From NCBI GenBank assembly GCA_963995525.1, contig OZ023207.1, positions 3,254,105-3,318,104 of the forward strand: 64,000 nucleotides of DNA, given 5' to 3'. Shown here piece after piece: positions 20,250-28,932 of the stretch. The position numbers and the translations under genes were made by a program. The stretch is from Escarpia spicata (Eukaryota; Annelida; Polychaeta; Sabellida; Siboglinidae). How positions within the stretch are numbered: position 1 is the first letter of the stretch; every line of letters starts with the position of its first letter. The notes under the pieces were generated by a model, which saw only the letters and a program-made list of their open reading frames with translations, ran no database searches and was not told where the DNA came from.

Positions 20250-20359
20250 GATGACGACGACGACGACGACGACCAAAGAACGACGAATATTATACACATA
20301 TAGAGAGCGATAACCGTGATGACGAGGCCGACGACGATGGCCGTTCGTTGTGCCGGCAT
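20024..20359 (-). CDS. Small single-pass membrane protein overlapping the integrase N-terminus
   Basis: Begins MPAQRTAIVV with its ATG overlapping the stop of the upstream gene (TGATG), an arrangement typical of a real downstream gene. A single strong transmembrane helix follows (AIVVGLVITVIALYMCIIFV). The rest is low complexity (Ser8, Val5, Thr6) produced by GAC-type triplet runs shared with the integrase N-terminus in another frame, so the true C-terminus is uncertain. No family recognised. It could be a virion membrane or entry-related protein, but this is a guess. Confidence 0.5.
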   Translation of the reverse strand: MPAQRTAIVVGLVITVIALYMCIIFVVLWSSSSSSSSWCPGGVVVVVQNESFDNEPLTTTTTTNLLTSTSIRNGGELRRRRRVASGFDTTTTTGRREVASGAGRLYPTQTG

Positions 20360-21096
20360 CACGCCGATTCCCACGTCACGACGTCCAACGCTCGTTGTCT
20401 CTTTCTAGACCCACGTCGTTTTCGCTCCGCCTTCCCCGCTGAACTGACCGCCGACTCCTCCGACTCTTCTCTTTGTCGCAGCCGCCGCCGCCGCTCCATG
20501 TACTCCCGATACCGCGGGTTGCCGACGAACTCCATAGGAATGTTCATACCCTTCAAGCGCAACCCGAACTCTCGCCATCCTAGGGGCTGTGTCGTCTTTG
20601 TTCTCGTTCGCATAAGATCGTTCACTAGATCGACCATGTTACTCCCCGCGATCGTTTTACCGTCGTACACGAATTCGCCGCGGTCGTTCCATCGAACCAA
20701 CGGATCGACTTTCATTTTCGCGATAAGCAGACCCGCCTTCCCTTTCAGCGTTTTCGGCATGCTGGCTACGATTTCGCGCTCTACGGCCTCCGACGATGGC
20801 GGTGCCGCCACCACCGCGGGCGGCGCCGGTATCTCGCCGCCGTCGGCTTTGACCATCGACACGCGTACCGGTTGCGCCGCTCGAGCCGCCTCTATAGTGT
20901 TGTAGCGACTCAGCAGTTGATTGTACTACGCCACCTTATCGCGTTCGGATAAATCCGATCGCTCTAGAATGTCCTTCATGTCGCTCTCCAGGCTACTCAG
21001 CACACGTGATCGGGGCGTGCTGCTCGACGGCTGTGGTAGAAGGAGGCGTTCCACCAATCGCGGGTCGACCAACGCCATCTTCTTTGCGTACTGCAT
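20359..21096 (-). pseudogene. Conserved Polinton protein of unknown function, one in-frame amber stop
   Basis: About 245 codons. The start at 21096 (MQYAKKMALVDPRLVERLLL) lies 4 bases past the stop of the upstream gene. A TAG at 20926-20928 follows SERDKVA; the same frame then continues YNQLLSRYNTIEAARAA and on through KTLKGKAGLLIAKMKVDPLV, GSNMVDLVNDLMRTRTK and PLGWREFGLRLKGMNI to a basic tail. The middle block (a helix, then GSN-VDLVNDLMR) is a recurrent Polinton protein without assigned function. Loss by one nonsense change is the only defect seen. Confidence 0.78.
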
Positions 21097-21099
21097 CAA

Positions 21100-21510
21100 T
21101 TAACCCCCGATGACCTGTTTGAGTAGTGGCAGGAGAACGGTGCTCGTTAAAGGCGCTAGCAGGGCCGTCAGAAAACCACCCGCCCCCGTTTGCAAGATGG
21201 CTCGCTTCCGCTTCACCAGAATTCGTTTGTTGACCAGGTCACGCATGTGATCTCTGTATTTCGTCAACACGCGTTTCTGCTTCGGCGACACCTTCACGTT
21301 CCCTCTCAGAATATTGTACGCGCAATCGCACAGACTACATATGAGACCGACCTCCGAGTGGGCGAGCACGGCTTTTTGCAGATCGATGTTCCGCTTATGC
21401 CTATCCAACAGCTGCAGGGCGAAAATGTGTCTCTTCACGCGTTGCTCCGACACCGTCGGCGCCACCTTTGGTCGTCGCTTCGCCGCTACCACCGCGCGTC
21501 GTCCCGTCAT
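21100..21510 (-). CDS. pVI-like basic Polinton protein
   Basis: 136 residues, intact. Very basic (RRAVVAAKRRPKVAP, LVNKRILVKRKRAILQTGAG) with a helical middle (AHSEVGLICSLCDCAYNILR) and a hydrophobic, possibly membrane-active end (GGFLTALLAPLTSTVLLPLL). The KRKR-ILQTGGFL-ALLAPL block is common in Polintons and adintoviruses, where it has been compared with adenovirus core or pVI proteins. Start overlaps the ATPase stop (TTATGA). Role in virion core or membrane disruption is inferred. Confidence 0.75.
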   Translation of the reverse strand: MTGRRAVVAAKRRPKVAPTVSEQRVKRHIFALQLLDRHKRNIDLQKAVLAHSEVGLICSLCDCAYNILRGNVKVSPKQKRVLTKYRDHMRDLVNKRILVKRKRAILQTGAGGFLTALLAPLTSTVLLPLLKQVIGG

Positions 21511-22061
21511 AACGACTGTTTCAGATCCACGAAGAGATAGCCGTACGCCACCGACGTCGCGTCTTTGAAAGCCTCTATCATGTAGTTGAACTTTCCCGGG
21601 TACATCTGTTTCGCAAGGTCACCTACTTGACCGGCGCCTCGGGGGTTCTTGAATAGCGCTAAGTATTGGGCGTTCAGGCTGATTGTACGGTTTTCTTTCC
21701 CTTTCGGAAACATGTTCTGTCGGAGTTGTACGACCGACGTATTACAATGATGAATTTTTTTAGTAAATAGTGCCGTCACCCCGCTATCGGTCTCCTCCAT
21801 GAGGTCGTCGAGTACTAAAGGCGTCCTCTTTTTACCGTCTAAATGTGTCGTAGCCGGCAGGCCGTCTACGAAGTCTATTTTCGGAGGCATAGACGAGTAG
21901 GCGGTCTGCCACTGCCCGTAGCACCACAGGATTTTTTCGGGGGGTGTATCGATCATAGCGTGTCGTATCAGACGGTCGACGAACGTCGTCTTACCGCATC
22001 CCGTAGGACCGGATACTATACACGTAAACGGATGCTTCAACAGCGGTCCGCCCATTTTCAC
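21507..22061 (-). CDS. DNA-packaging ATPase (FtsK/HerA superfamily, A32-like)
   Basis: 184 residues, open throughout. Drives genome packaging into capsids. Walker A is SGPTGCGKTTFVDRL (about residues 17-31). Walker B is TPLVLDDLMEE (about 80-90). A sensor-like region VVQLRQNMFPKGKENRTISL and the family block NAQYLALFKNPRGAGQVGDL follow. The last residues (GYLFVDLKQSL) end earlier than I expect for the family, which usually has a further 15-20 residues; the stop overlaps the next start (TTATGA), so the shorter end may be natural or the result of a small lesion. Confidence 0.9.
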   Translation of the reverse strand: MKMGGPLLKHPFTCIVSGPTGCGKTTFVDRLIRHAMIDTPPEKILWCYGQWQTAYSSMPPKIDFVDGLPATTHLDGKKRTPLVLDDLMEETDSGVTALFTKKIHHCNTSVVQLRQNMFPKGKENRTISLNAQYLALFKNPRGAGQVGDLAKQMYPGKFNYMIEAFKDATSVAYGYLFVDLKQSL

Positions 22062-22083
22062 GACTGATACTGGCTAACGCTTT

Positions 22084-22531
22084 TTACGCGTCTTTATAAG
22101 CGTCGCGCACCTCCATCAACAGTTTACCGAGCTTGTTCTCCCCCGCAACGTCCCCGATCCTGGTACCCCAGAAACCCTCCCTACTCGGTACCCATTCGGC
22201 GTCCCCGGTGGCCAATAGTTCAGCCTTCAACTTGGCTGACCCGCCAAACTTACTCATCAACAACGCCTTTATACACGCGACCCTAACGGCGTTCCATTCG
22301 GTTCCCGTTCTCTTTTTTTCGAATTCCGTAAATGAGTCGTTTCGCTAAATAGGGCGATCGCGATCTTTTGATACACGCGGCGCATTCGAGGTCTTCGTTG
22401 AATATCGCTTTCCTATACTGATAGGCGTGCTCGACGGATCGGAAGCCCCGACTGTACGCCGTCGATCGGCACGCGTACATATTCGACAAGAACGAGCGCG
22501 ATCCGCCAAACTTTATAGGATCCGACAACAT
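22084..22531 (-). pseudogene. NADAR-domain (YbiA-like) protein, one frameshift at an A7 run
   Basis: N-terminal half from 22531: KFGGSRSFLSNMYACRSTAY, then GFRSVEHAYQYRKAIF and AKRLIYG, matching the NADAR core (F-G with LSNFY, SVEHAYQ-KA, AK). The frame changes at an A7 run (T7 at 22313-22319). The C-terminal half in the new frame reads TEWNAVRVACIKALLMSKFG, then EWVPSREGFWGTRIGD and ENKLGKLLMEVRDAY, the usual NADAR end. About 148 codons. NADAR proteins are N-glycosidases acting on ADP-ribosylated substrates or on riboflavin intermediates; some reverse DNA or base ADP-ribosylation. First minus-strand gene from the right end, with its own TATA box. Confidence 0.88.
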
Positions 22532-22559
22532 GACTACCGATAACCCGCTACCGGCACCA

Positions 22560-22567
22560 CTTATATA
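22560..22567 (-). promoter_or_regulatory. TATA box for the NADAR gene (TATATAAG on the minus strand)
   Basis: Lies 29-36 bases before the ATG at 22531. It implies a very short leader and supports that start codon. Confidence 0.65.
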
Positions 22568-22798
22568 GAGCCGCCGGCACCGCCGCCGCCGCTAGATGGA
22601 GCATCTAAAAAGAGGGCCGACGTACGGATTCGGACCCGGAATCTTGCGATCCCTAGTCGAACGCTCTCCCAGGAGAGCTAATCCGGCGCCGGCGCTTATG
22701 AGTGGTTTTATCGCGGTTATATACAACTATACGCAACGGCAGCACACCGCTATGCTTACGAGGTTGATCGCTAGGGACGCTGCTTACGTAACTAGGGA
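22568..22798. other. Right sub-terminal region, no gene
   Basis: GC-rich then AT-rich spacer between the NADAR promoter and the right terminal repeat. Includes degenerate GCTTACG sites at about 22752 and 22782 and a duplicated GATCGCTAGGGACGCTGCTTACG/CTAGGGACGCTATATAA pattern. Confidence 0.55.
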
Positions 22799-23063
22799 CG
22801 CTATATAAATGCTTACGTAAGCACACGCTAGGTCCGACGTTGATCGGTAGGGTTAAATTAATCACTGGGATCACCGCTAGGTGGCACCTCAAGGGAAGGT
22901 TAATGAATCAAATGTTACAGGTCATCAATCACGTTTTTTTATAAGTAGGTTCCCGAAAACGTTTAGTGTCACAAAAAGATAAGGACGTTTTTTATGCATA
23001 GAGTTAGGCCTAAAGTAGGTCAAAAAGGGGCGGGGCGAGCCTCTGCCCCGTTTGTATACTACT
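22799..23063 (-). repeat. Polinton right terminal inverted repeat (265 bp)
   Basis: Complement of 7260-7561 without the 37-base extra segment. Ends GTTTGTATACTACT. Contains one perfect GCTTACGTAAGC palindrome at 22811-22822. Confidence 0.93.
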
Positions 23064-23069
23064 GACCTA
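23064..23069. repeat. Right target-site duplication, GACCTA
   Basis: Differs by one base from the left copy (GACGTA). Followed by ACATCGATTC, which continues the receptor sequence seen in the intact paralogue. Confidence 0.88.
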
Positions 23070-23453
23070 ACATCGATTCCTAGTGAGTATTTGTTCATAT
23101 CTCAGAGGTTTCGTTATGGCAACCATCTTGCACACAGTCACCCAGCAGAGACTGTGCATGGAGTTGAATACGAACCAAGAACTGCAGACTACTTGAAGCT
23201 TAGGCAGGTAGCGAGTCATGTTACGTACATTCGGCGTCAAGTTGGAACACACGGCAGCGCTGATGGGCATCGTCGTACAGCCGTTGGCGAGATCAGCCAG
23301 CGTGAGAGACAACATGAACAGCGTCTTACGATCTTCGCGCAGTTGCGGATGTTTGACAATTACCGCGATCACGAGCAAGTTCAACGTTATGTTCATCACG
23401 ATCACAGCACTTATTACCACAGGCTTGATGTCTTCAAAATAGCTTACATCCAT
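23070..23453 (-). pseudogene. Receptor copy A, 5' half (N-terminus to the start of TM4)
   Basis: Minus-strand frame of 128 codons, MDVSYFEDIKPVVISAVIV to ITKPLRYEQILTRNRC, open throughout. TM1 has MNITLNLLVIAVIV, TM2 LSLTLADLANGC with the conserved Asp, TM3 VVCSSWFVFNSMHSLCWVTV followed by CKM in place of DRY. It is about 85-90% similar to the intact copy at 34232. The Polinton cut it just before TM4; the rest is at 6699-7259. Confidence 0.9.
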
Positions 23454-23499
23454 ACTTAATTTATATTCTCAATGTATGTAACATGCATGTTTGTGTCAA

Positions 23500-23850
23500 C
23501 GCTAGTCATGATCAATGTCACACCGCCAACTATATCCAACAAAGTGCTTACGTATCTGTCTTAATTGTCAACAACGCCTTGTTGATTGGTTTACAGTCCT
23601 CAGTGCCCGGATGATTCCACGCGCTGTAAATGGTGCTACCGTATTGTACGGCATATTTGGCACAACACTGAGCTGGTTTGCTTCACACCTAACTGATCAA
23701 TATCAAACCAATAAGATTGGGAACTGTTTTCGCCTGCACTGCCCACTTTATGTGGTGTTCACCAGTGTTCTGTTCTTGGGCCTTTGCTTTTCACTGTCTT
23801 CACAACACCACTAAGCTCTGTTATTAACAGATTAATTATCTAAAACATCA
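23500..23850 (+). mobile_element. LINE reverse-transcriptase fragment (LINE B)
   Basis: Frames across 23515-23814 read LVDWFTVLSAR, WFASHLTDQYQTNKIGNCFR and VLFLGLCFSLSSQHH. This is the stretch before the palm YADD motif in a Jockey-superfamily LINE. The same family is present on the minus strand at 33400-34110. It stands just upstream of the receptor start, as does the other fragment at 33.4-34.1 kb relative to the intact receptor, so it belongs to the duplicated cassette. Confidence 0.65.
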
Positions 23851-23859
23851 TCACTTCAA

Positions 23860-24540
23860 GGGCTCCATCACAGTGCTCTGGAATTAATCTTGAGACATAT
23901 TGGGCCATTTCTACAACATTCTACGGTTGGCTTGCTTGCGTGATAACACACAGTTTATCTTCACCGGGACTAACTTCTTATCCTCTGAAAACAAACATGT
24001 CCAAATAACTGGTTTCTGCTCACATGTTTCTTTGTTTGCCACGACATTGTCTCTCTCTTTGGCTGAAGCACTTTCTTCCCAACTTCGGTGTGCTCATCCG
24101 CTGTCTGACTCTACATTATGATGTCATCAAATATGTTATTTACACCTGGAGTTCCAATCAGCATATCAGTAACTGTTTTCTGACACAACTCTGCAGCAGA
24201 GTTGATGCCCATACGTGAAGGCCTTATTATGGTACATGCCTCTGGGTGTGGCAAACGTTGTGATATATCTACTGTCAGTAGCAAGCTGTAGCTGATGATA
24301 TCCTTTGTTGATATCTATCATCGAGAATAGCTTTGACTCAGTCTTATCACCAATCGGGTCCTGTATGATATCCGTGTGATACAGTTCTCGCTCGATGGCG
24401 GTGTTGACGGCTCGACTATTGAGACATATTCGCACTTGGCCATTTGGCTTGAGCACCGCCTCAATTGGACTCACCCATGGCGTGGGACCGTCGGAATCAT
24501 CTATCGAACCTAAATAGTTCAGTCTCTATCCCTTTTACAA
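23860..24540 (-). mobile_element. Gypsy LTR-retrotransposon pol fragment (G1)
   Basis: Minus strand. 24166-24474 encodes the RT start: MSPIEAVLKPNGQVRICLNS, KLFSMIDINKGYHQLQLATD and SRYITTFATPRGMY. Further pieces toward RNase H follow with frame changes (23880-24000). No complete gene. Confidence 0.85.
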
Positions 24541-25765
24541 GATTGATCAAGAATGCTGTACAGAGAAATAACTAAAAAGCCTTTTGGCCAACCCTTTTTA
24601 TCTACGTGAATCCCGACCTTCTGAGGTATGTGTCAATTTTATTTTAAAGACATTCACGCTACTAGCACCCATACGATGTATACAGCTTTCTAAATGAGTC
24701 CTAACTATTGTTTTGTACAGCGGAATTATTATTTCTTTTTTCCTGACACGCTATATTTCGCCTATTTAATCCAAGGATTTGATTTCCATTTGAAGCTGCA
24801 ATTCCCCAATTCTCTGAAACCTTCACATCAGCACTAATGGTTAACCCAAAGTGTTTTTTTTACAATAGTACTGAGTACAGTATCCCCCATTGTATAGTAT
24901 ATATCTTCGTTCCCATATCATATTTGGAGACAGTTTTCAGACCATTTGATCAACTTGTCAAGTACATCTTGTAAATGCTGTCTATCTCCATCACGTTTAA
25001 TCCTTCTAAACACCTTTGCAGGATCCGAAAATAAAAAAATCAACACCTTGCTTGTTATATCATCGTCCAAATCGTTTATATATATATACTCAGGCTAACA
25101 TAGGTCTCAATATTGATCCCTGTGGTACCTAACTGAAAACTTATTCCCAGTTTGCAGCCTCCCCACCAACAACTACCCGTTGTTTTCTGTCAATCAGACA
25201 TTTTTATATCCAGTTAATTACACAATTGCCTATGTCATGGGCCGTTAGGTTAAGCAGTAATCGTTGATGTGGCACTTTGTGGAAAGCTTTATGAAAAATG
25301 TGGTGATCCCTGGTCTACCCAATTTGTGATATCTTCCAAAAATATAACTTATTTTTAAGCATGATCTCGCTTTTAGAAACCCACGTTGAGATGGGTTTAC
25401 GAAGTTATTTCTAACAAGAAAATCCACCATGTGTTCTTTAATTAGTCTTTCTAATAATTTGCCAATCACCGACATTATAATCACTGGTCTGTAGTTCTCT
25501 GACTTGTTTCTCGAACCTTTTTTTAAAATAACGGCATAATGTTAGTTTCTTCCATTCTTAGAAAGGAACCACTTCCTCTTCTAATGACCAGTTGAAAATT
25601 GTTGCAAGCGATATGCTAATTTGTTTTATAATTTAGAAAATATTATTATTAAAATAACAAAATAATTGTTTGTCCCTAATCCCATCCACACCATGTGATT
25701 TATTATCCTTCATAGCCCATATTTTCTTCATTTGTTTTAATTATCTTTATTTCTTTAACTGACTT
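24541..25765 (-). mobile_element. CR1 fragment (RT and 3' end)
   Basis: Strongly similar, but with many frameshifts, to the intact CR1 ORF2 at 28933-31821. One open piece is 25245-25484 (KLLERLIKEHMVDFLVRNNF). Begins directly at the Gypsy junction (CTTTTACAAGATTGATCAAG), the same type of junction seen at 28.05, 38.11, 44.86 and 62.65 kb. Confidence 0.85.
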
Positions 25766-26264
25766 TGTAATGTGTTTTACTTCTATGAGCGTAATGATTA
25801 GCTAATGGAGTTAGAGATCGCATATCAAAAATCTATTTTGTTGTTATTATTATGCTACTGTGAATAAAAATTAAATGCAAAGAGGCATTGGCAATATGTG
25901 AACTTATCGAGGTGGTTAGAGATCAGCTGGCTTGTTGCCTTTTGTAGCCATTAGAAGTGCTGTCTTACTGTTCATCTGCTGTTTGTTTTGAAAACATAAT
26001 TTATTATGACAAAAATGTCCATGTAGAATCTTGTAGCTTTCTTCTGCTTCTAACAAATACTGGACTTGGCCCTTTCCGGGCGATAAATGTCCAACGAAGC
26101 TGATGCGCTTTTGGTATTAGCTTTTGGCGTCTGTTTTTGGCACAATTATTTATGAACATGCTGTGCAGAGTTTATAGAATGTTGGCAGAGTCTGTAGTTA
26201 ATTATCTCTATATGACGGTGTTGATTGTTGGCCGACCAATGATCTAAATCACTATTATCTGTTG
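25766..26264. other. No gene recognised
   Basis: AT-rich. Partly similar to 39440-39770 (TTTTGGCACAAT ... TTATGAAC ... GTAGTTAATTATCTCT), so it belongs to the same duplicated cassette between CR1 and LTR-like sequence. Confidence 0.5.
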
Positions 26265-28045
26265 AGGTAGATGTGTGCCAATCATGATTCATTGGATTCT
26301 GATTTTATACGTCATAAAGAGCCACTATTCCAACAAGGCTATACTTTCTTGGCACGATTGTTCAACCAAATATCCACGCAGTCTTTCTCTGTAGATACTG
26401 ATGTCTGCCGTCTGCACAATTCATCAACTGAAATTCCTTGCAGCATCACTATAGTCCACTCTATATCCATTCCCACCTACCTCTAATTGACCAATTGCGA
26501 GATGACCAGCTGACCAATTGTCTGACAACAGACTGACATTCTACGGTACTCATCATGTTTCATCTGCCCCGCTTCAAGTACGTGTATGACCACGCAACAC
26601 ACATGGACAAACACTGACTAACGTTTGCAGGACAGTTATGCCTTTGTTGAATACACAGTCTCAGCCGGCAGCAGGTGTTGGTCTTTATGTCAGGCGCCGT
26701 TTACCAGTGATTAGGGGCCGATCTTTGTCTTGTCGATGTGTCATCCCACTCGAGGTGATTCTAATAGTCTGACAAACTATTCGCAAATGGCACTTGCATG
26801 TCGGAAAACATCTGCTTACTGGCTAATAATGATGGCACGATAATGGCGGTTTCGCGAAAAATCCTGCTGCCATAAAATACTGCCGTCCCTTAATGCGCAT
26901 GTTCGTACGTAGAAGTTCGCAGTGTAAAGAAATATTCTACCCCGAATTTTTGCTGGTCACGTTATATTTCAGACTCGAATGGACAGAAATGAGTCTAACC
27001 GGTGATTCATCAAGGTTGGACCACACTCTCATTTGCGTAACGGATGTTGTCACACATTTGTCCAGGGTATAAAATACATTCCATTCATACATGACAGCTC
27101 ATCATTGTGATTACGGTATGGTGCATTATTAATTATTGACACGGTCAACTTCATCTCGGACATGGAACGGAATGAGCCTCTCCTTCTGAGCTATCGTCTT
27201 CACATCTTCATTAATGTTCAATTTGACTTATACAACCTTCATCCTGCCTATGCCTTCAAATTTGTCTTTGTGTTCGTCTGCTACTTTGTGAAAGGATATT
27301 TCATCCACATTCTGTGTGAATGTTATTAAGCCAATCTTCTCAGCAATTTCACAGCCTAACAGATTGTTGTCTTTTCCTGTCATGACATATATGTCAGAAA
27401 CGGTTTCTTATGGAACTTATGTAAAATGTACATGACGCAGACACGGTATAACTTTGGCTTGAAATAAACCTTTTTGTACCTTGGTGGGTCTAGTATAATC
27501 TCCATCTTCAGCAATGTCTTAAAGACTCTTCAGCAGTTTTCTTCCATCTACGCCTATGGAAAGGAAAAGCATATGCCTCAAACTCCTCCTACTTGGATGC
27601 TATAGCACGTTCATCTTTCACAAAATCTCTCGTTTTTTGAATTGCACCTTTTCAAACGTTACACACATTGGGCTGGTGTAGAGTATCGATCAAGAATTGT
27701 GGCCGAGAAGATCTTGATGCAAGAACACCCCTAAATGTTTCCACGAACACTTTGAGGCATAAGACTTCAACAACAACAACATGAAGAATAACTTGAAATG
27801 GTATGCTATTCCTACACAACCGAAGCAGGCCAAGCCTGACCGCATAGTTCCACCAGTCTTCATAAGTGCACCACCAAAAGCTAGTAAACCGCCAAATAAA
27901 ATATATTGCTTGATGGCGGTGTTGACGGCTCGGTTGTCGACATATTCGCACTTGGCCATTGGGCTTATTCAACGCCTCAATTGGACTCACCCACGGCGTG
28001 GGACCCTCTGAATCCTATATCCAAACTAAACCTTTCTGTCTCTAT
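26265..28045 (-). mobile_element. Gypsy fragment with LTR-like and protease/RT regions (G2)
   Basis: 26265-27220 is the repeat also found at 39770-40800 and partly at 63400-63790. It includes GGTATAAAATACATTCCATT near 27065, a plausible LTR promoter in the plus sense. 27230-27650 resembles, on the minus strand, the protease-to-RT linker. 27900-27990 starts the RT (MSPIEALNKPNGQVRICR). All frames are broken. Confidence 0.7.
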
Positions 28046-28845
28046 CTCTTTACAATATTTAACAAGATTTAACAATATTTCACAAGATTTAACAATATTT
28101 CACAAGATTTAACAATATTTCACAAGATTTAACAAGATTTCACAAGATTTAACAAGATTGCCACGGAGAGAATTAACTGTAGATTGCATTTGGACAAGGA
28201 GGCCTATTGGCTTATCGAGATTCCAACCTTTTTATCTACGTCAAACCTTTTTGACTTTTATTCTTAAACATATTCACACTACTAGCACCCACACAATCAG
28301 CAGATAATATGTTTTATTCATTTACAGTCATTTGTCAAAATGATAACTTTCGTATATATAATCTACTTTGCTCCTTTACTAATGTAGCTTCTAGTCCTCT
28401 AGTTGTCTACTTTCTTAACTGGGAACAATATGTCTATCTATATTTTTCACAACCATTCAATATGTTAAACACATTTATCTGATCTCCTCTCAATCTCCTT
28501 GTCTCTAGTGTTGTTTATCCACATTATCTAAGACGTATTTCGTAACTAAGTCCCTTAGTTTTTGTATCATTTTAGTCGCTCTCCTCCATACTGTTTCTTC
28601 CATGTTTATGTCCTTCTTGCGATATGGCGTCCACGCTTGCATACAATGTTTTAAATGAGGCCTAACTATTGTTTTGTACACCGTTATTATTAGTTCTTTT
28701 TCCTTATACGATATATTTTGTCTAATTAATACAAGGATTTGATTTCACTTTGAAACTGCAATTCCGCACTGTTCTGAATCCTTATTGTCAGCACTAATGG
28801 TTAACCAAATGTCCTTTTCTTTCATAGTAGTACTTTAACAAGATT
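28046..28845 (-). mobile_element. CR1 3' fragment with expanded terminal repeats
   Basis: 28046-28160 holds about ten copies of AACAAGATTTAAC / AATATTTCACAAGATTT, an expansion of the CR1 3' tail. 28200-28840 is the 3' part of ORF2 and the 3' UTR in degraded form. It ends where the intact CR1 begins, so the younger element sits inside or beside the older one. Confidence 0.8.
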
Positions 28846-28855
28846 TAACAAGATT

Positions 28856-28882
28856 GCCATCCAGAAAATTACTCTGGATGGC
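28856..28882 (-). other. 3' UTR hairpin of the intact CR1
   Basis: GCCATCCAGA (28856-28865) pairs perfectly with TCTGGATGGC (28873-28882), with a 7-base loop. It precedes the terminal TTAAATCTTG repeats. A 3' structure next to terminal repeats is the expected recognition site for CR1/L2-type reverse transcriptases. Older copies keep only parts of it (GCCACCCAGATAA at 44875, GCCACGGAGAGAATTAACTG at 28162). Confidence 0.7.
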
Positions 28883-28932
28883 AGTTGGACAAGGAAGCCT
28901 TTTGGCTTATCGAGAGTCCAATACTTTTTTAT

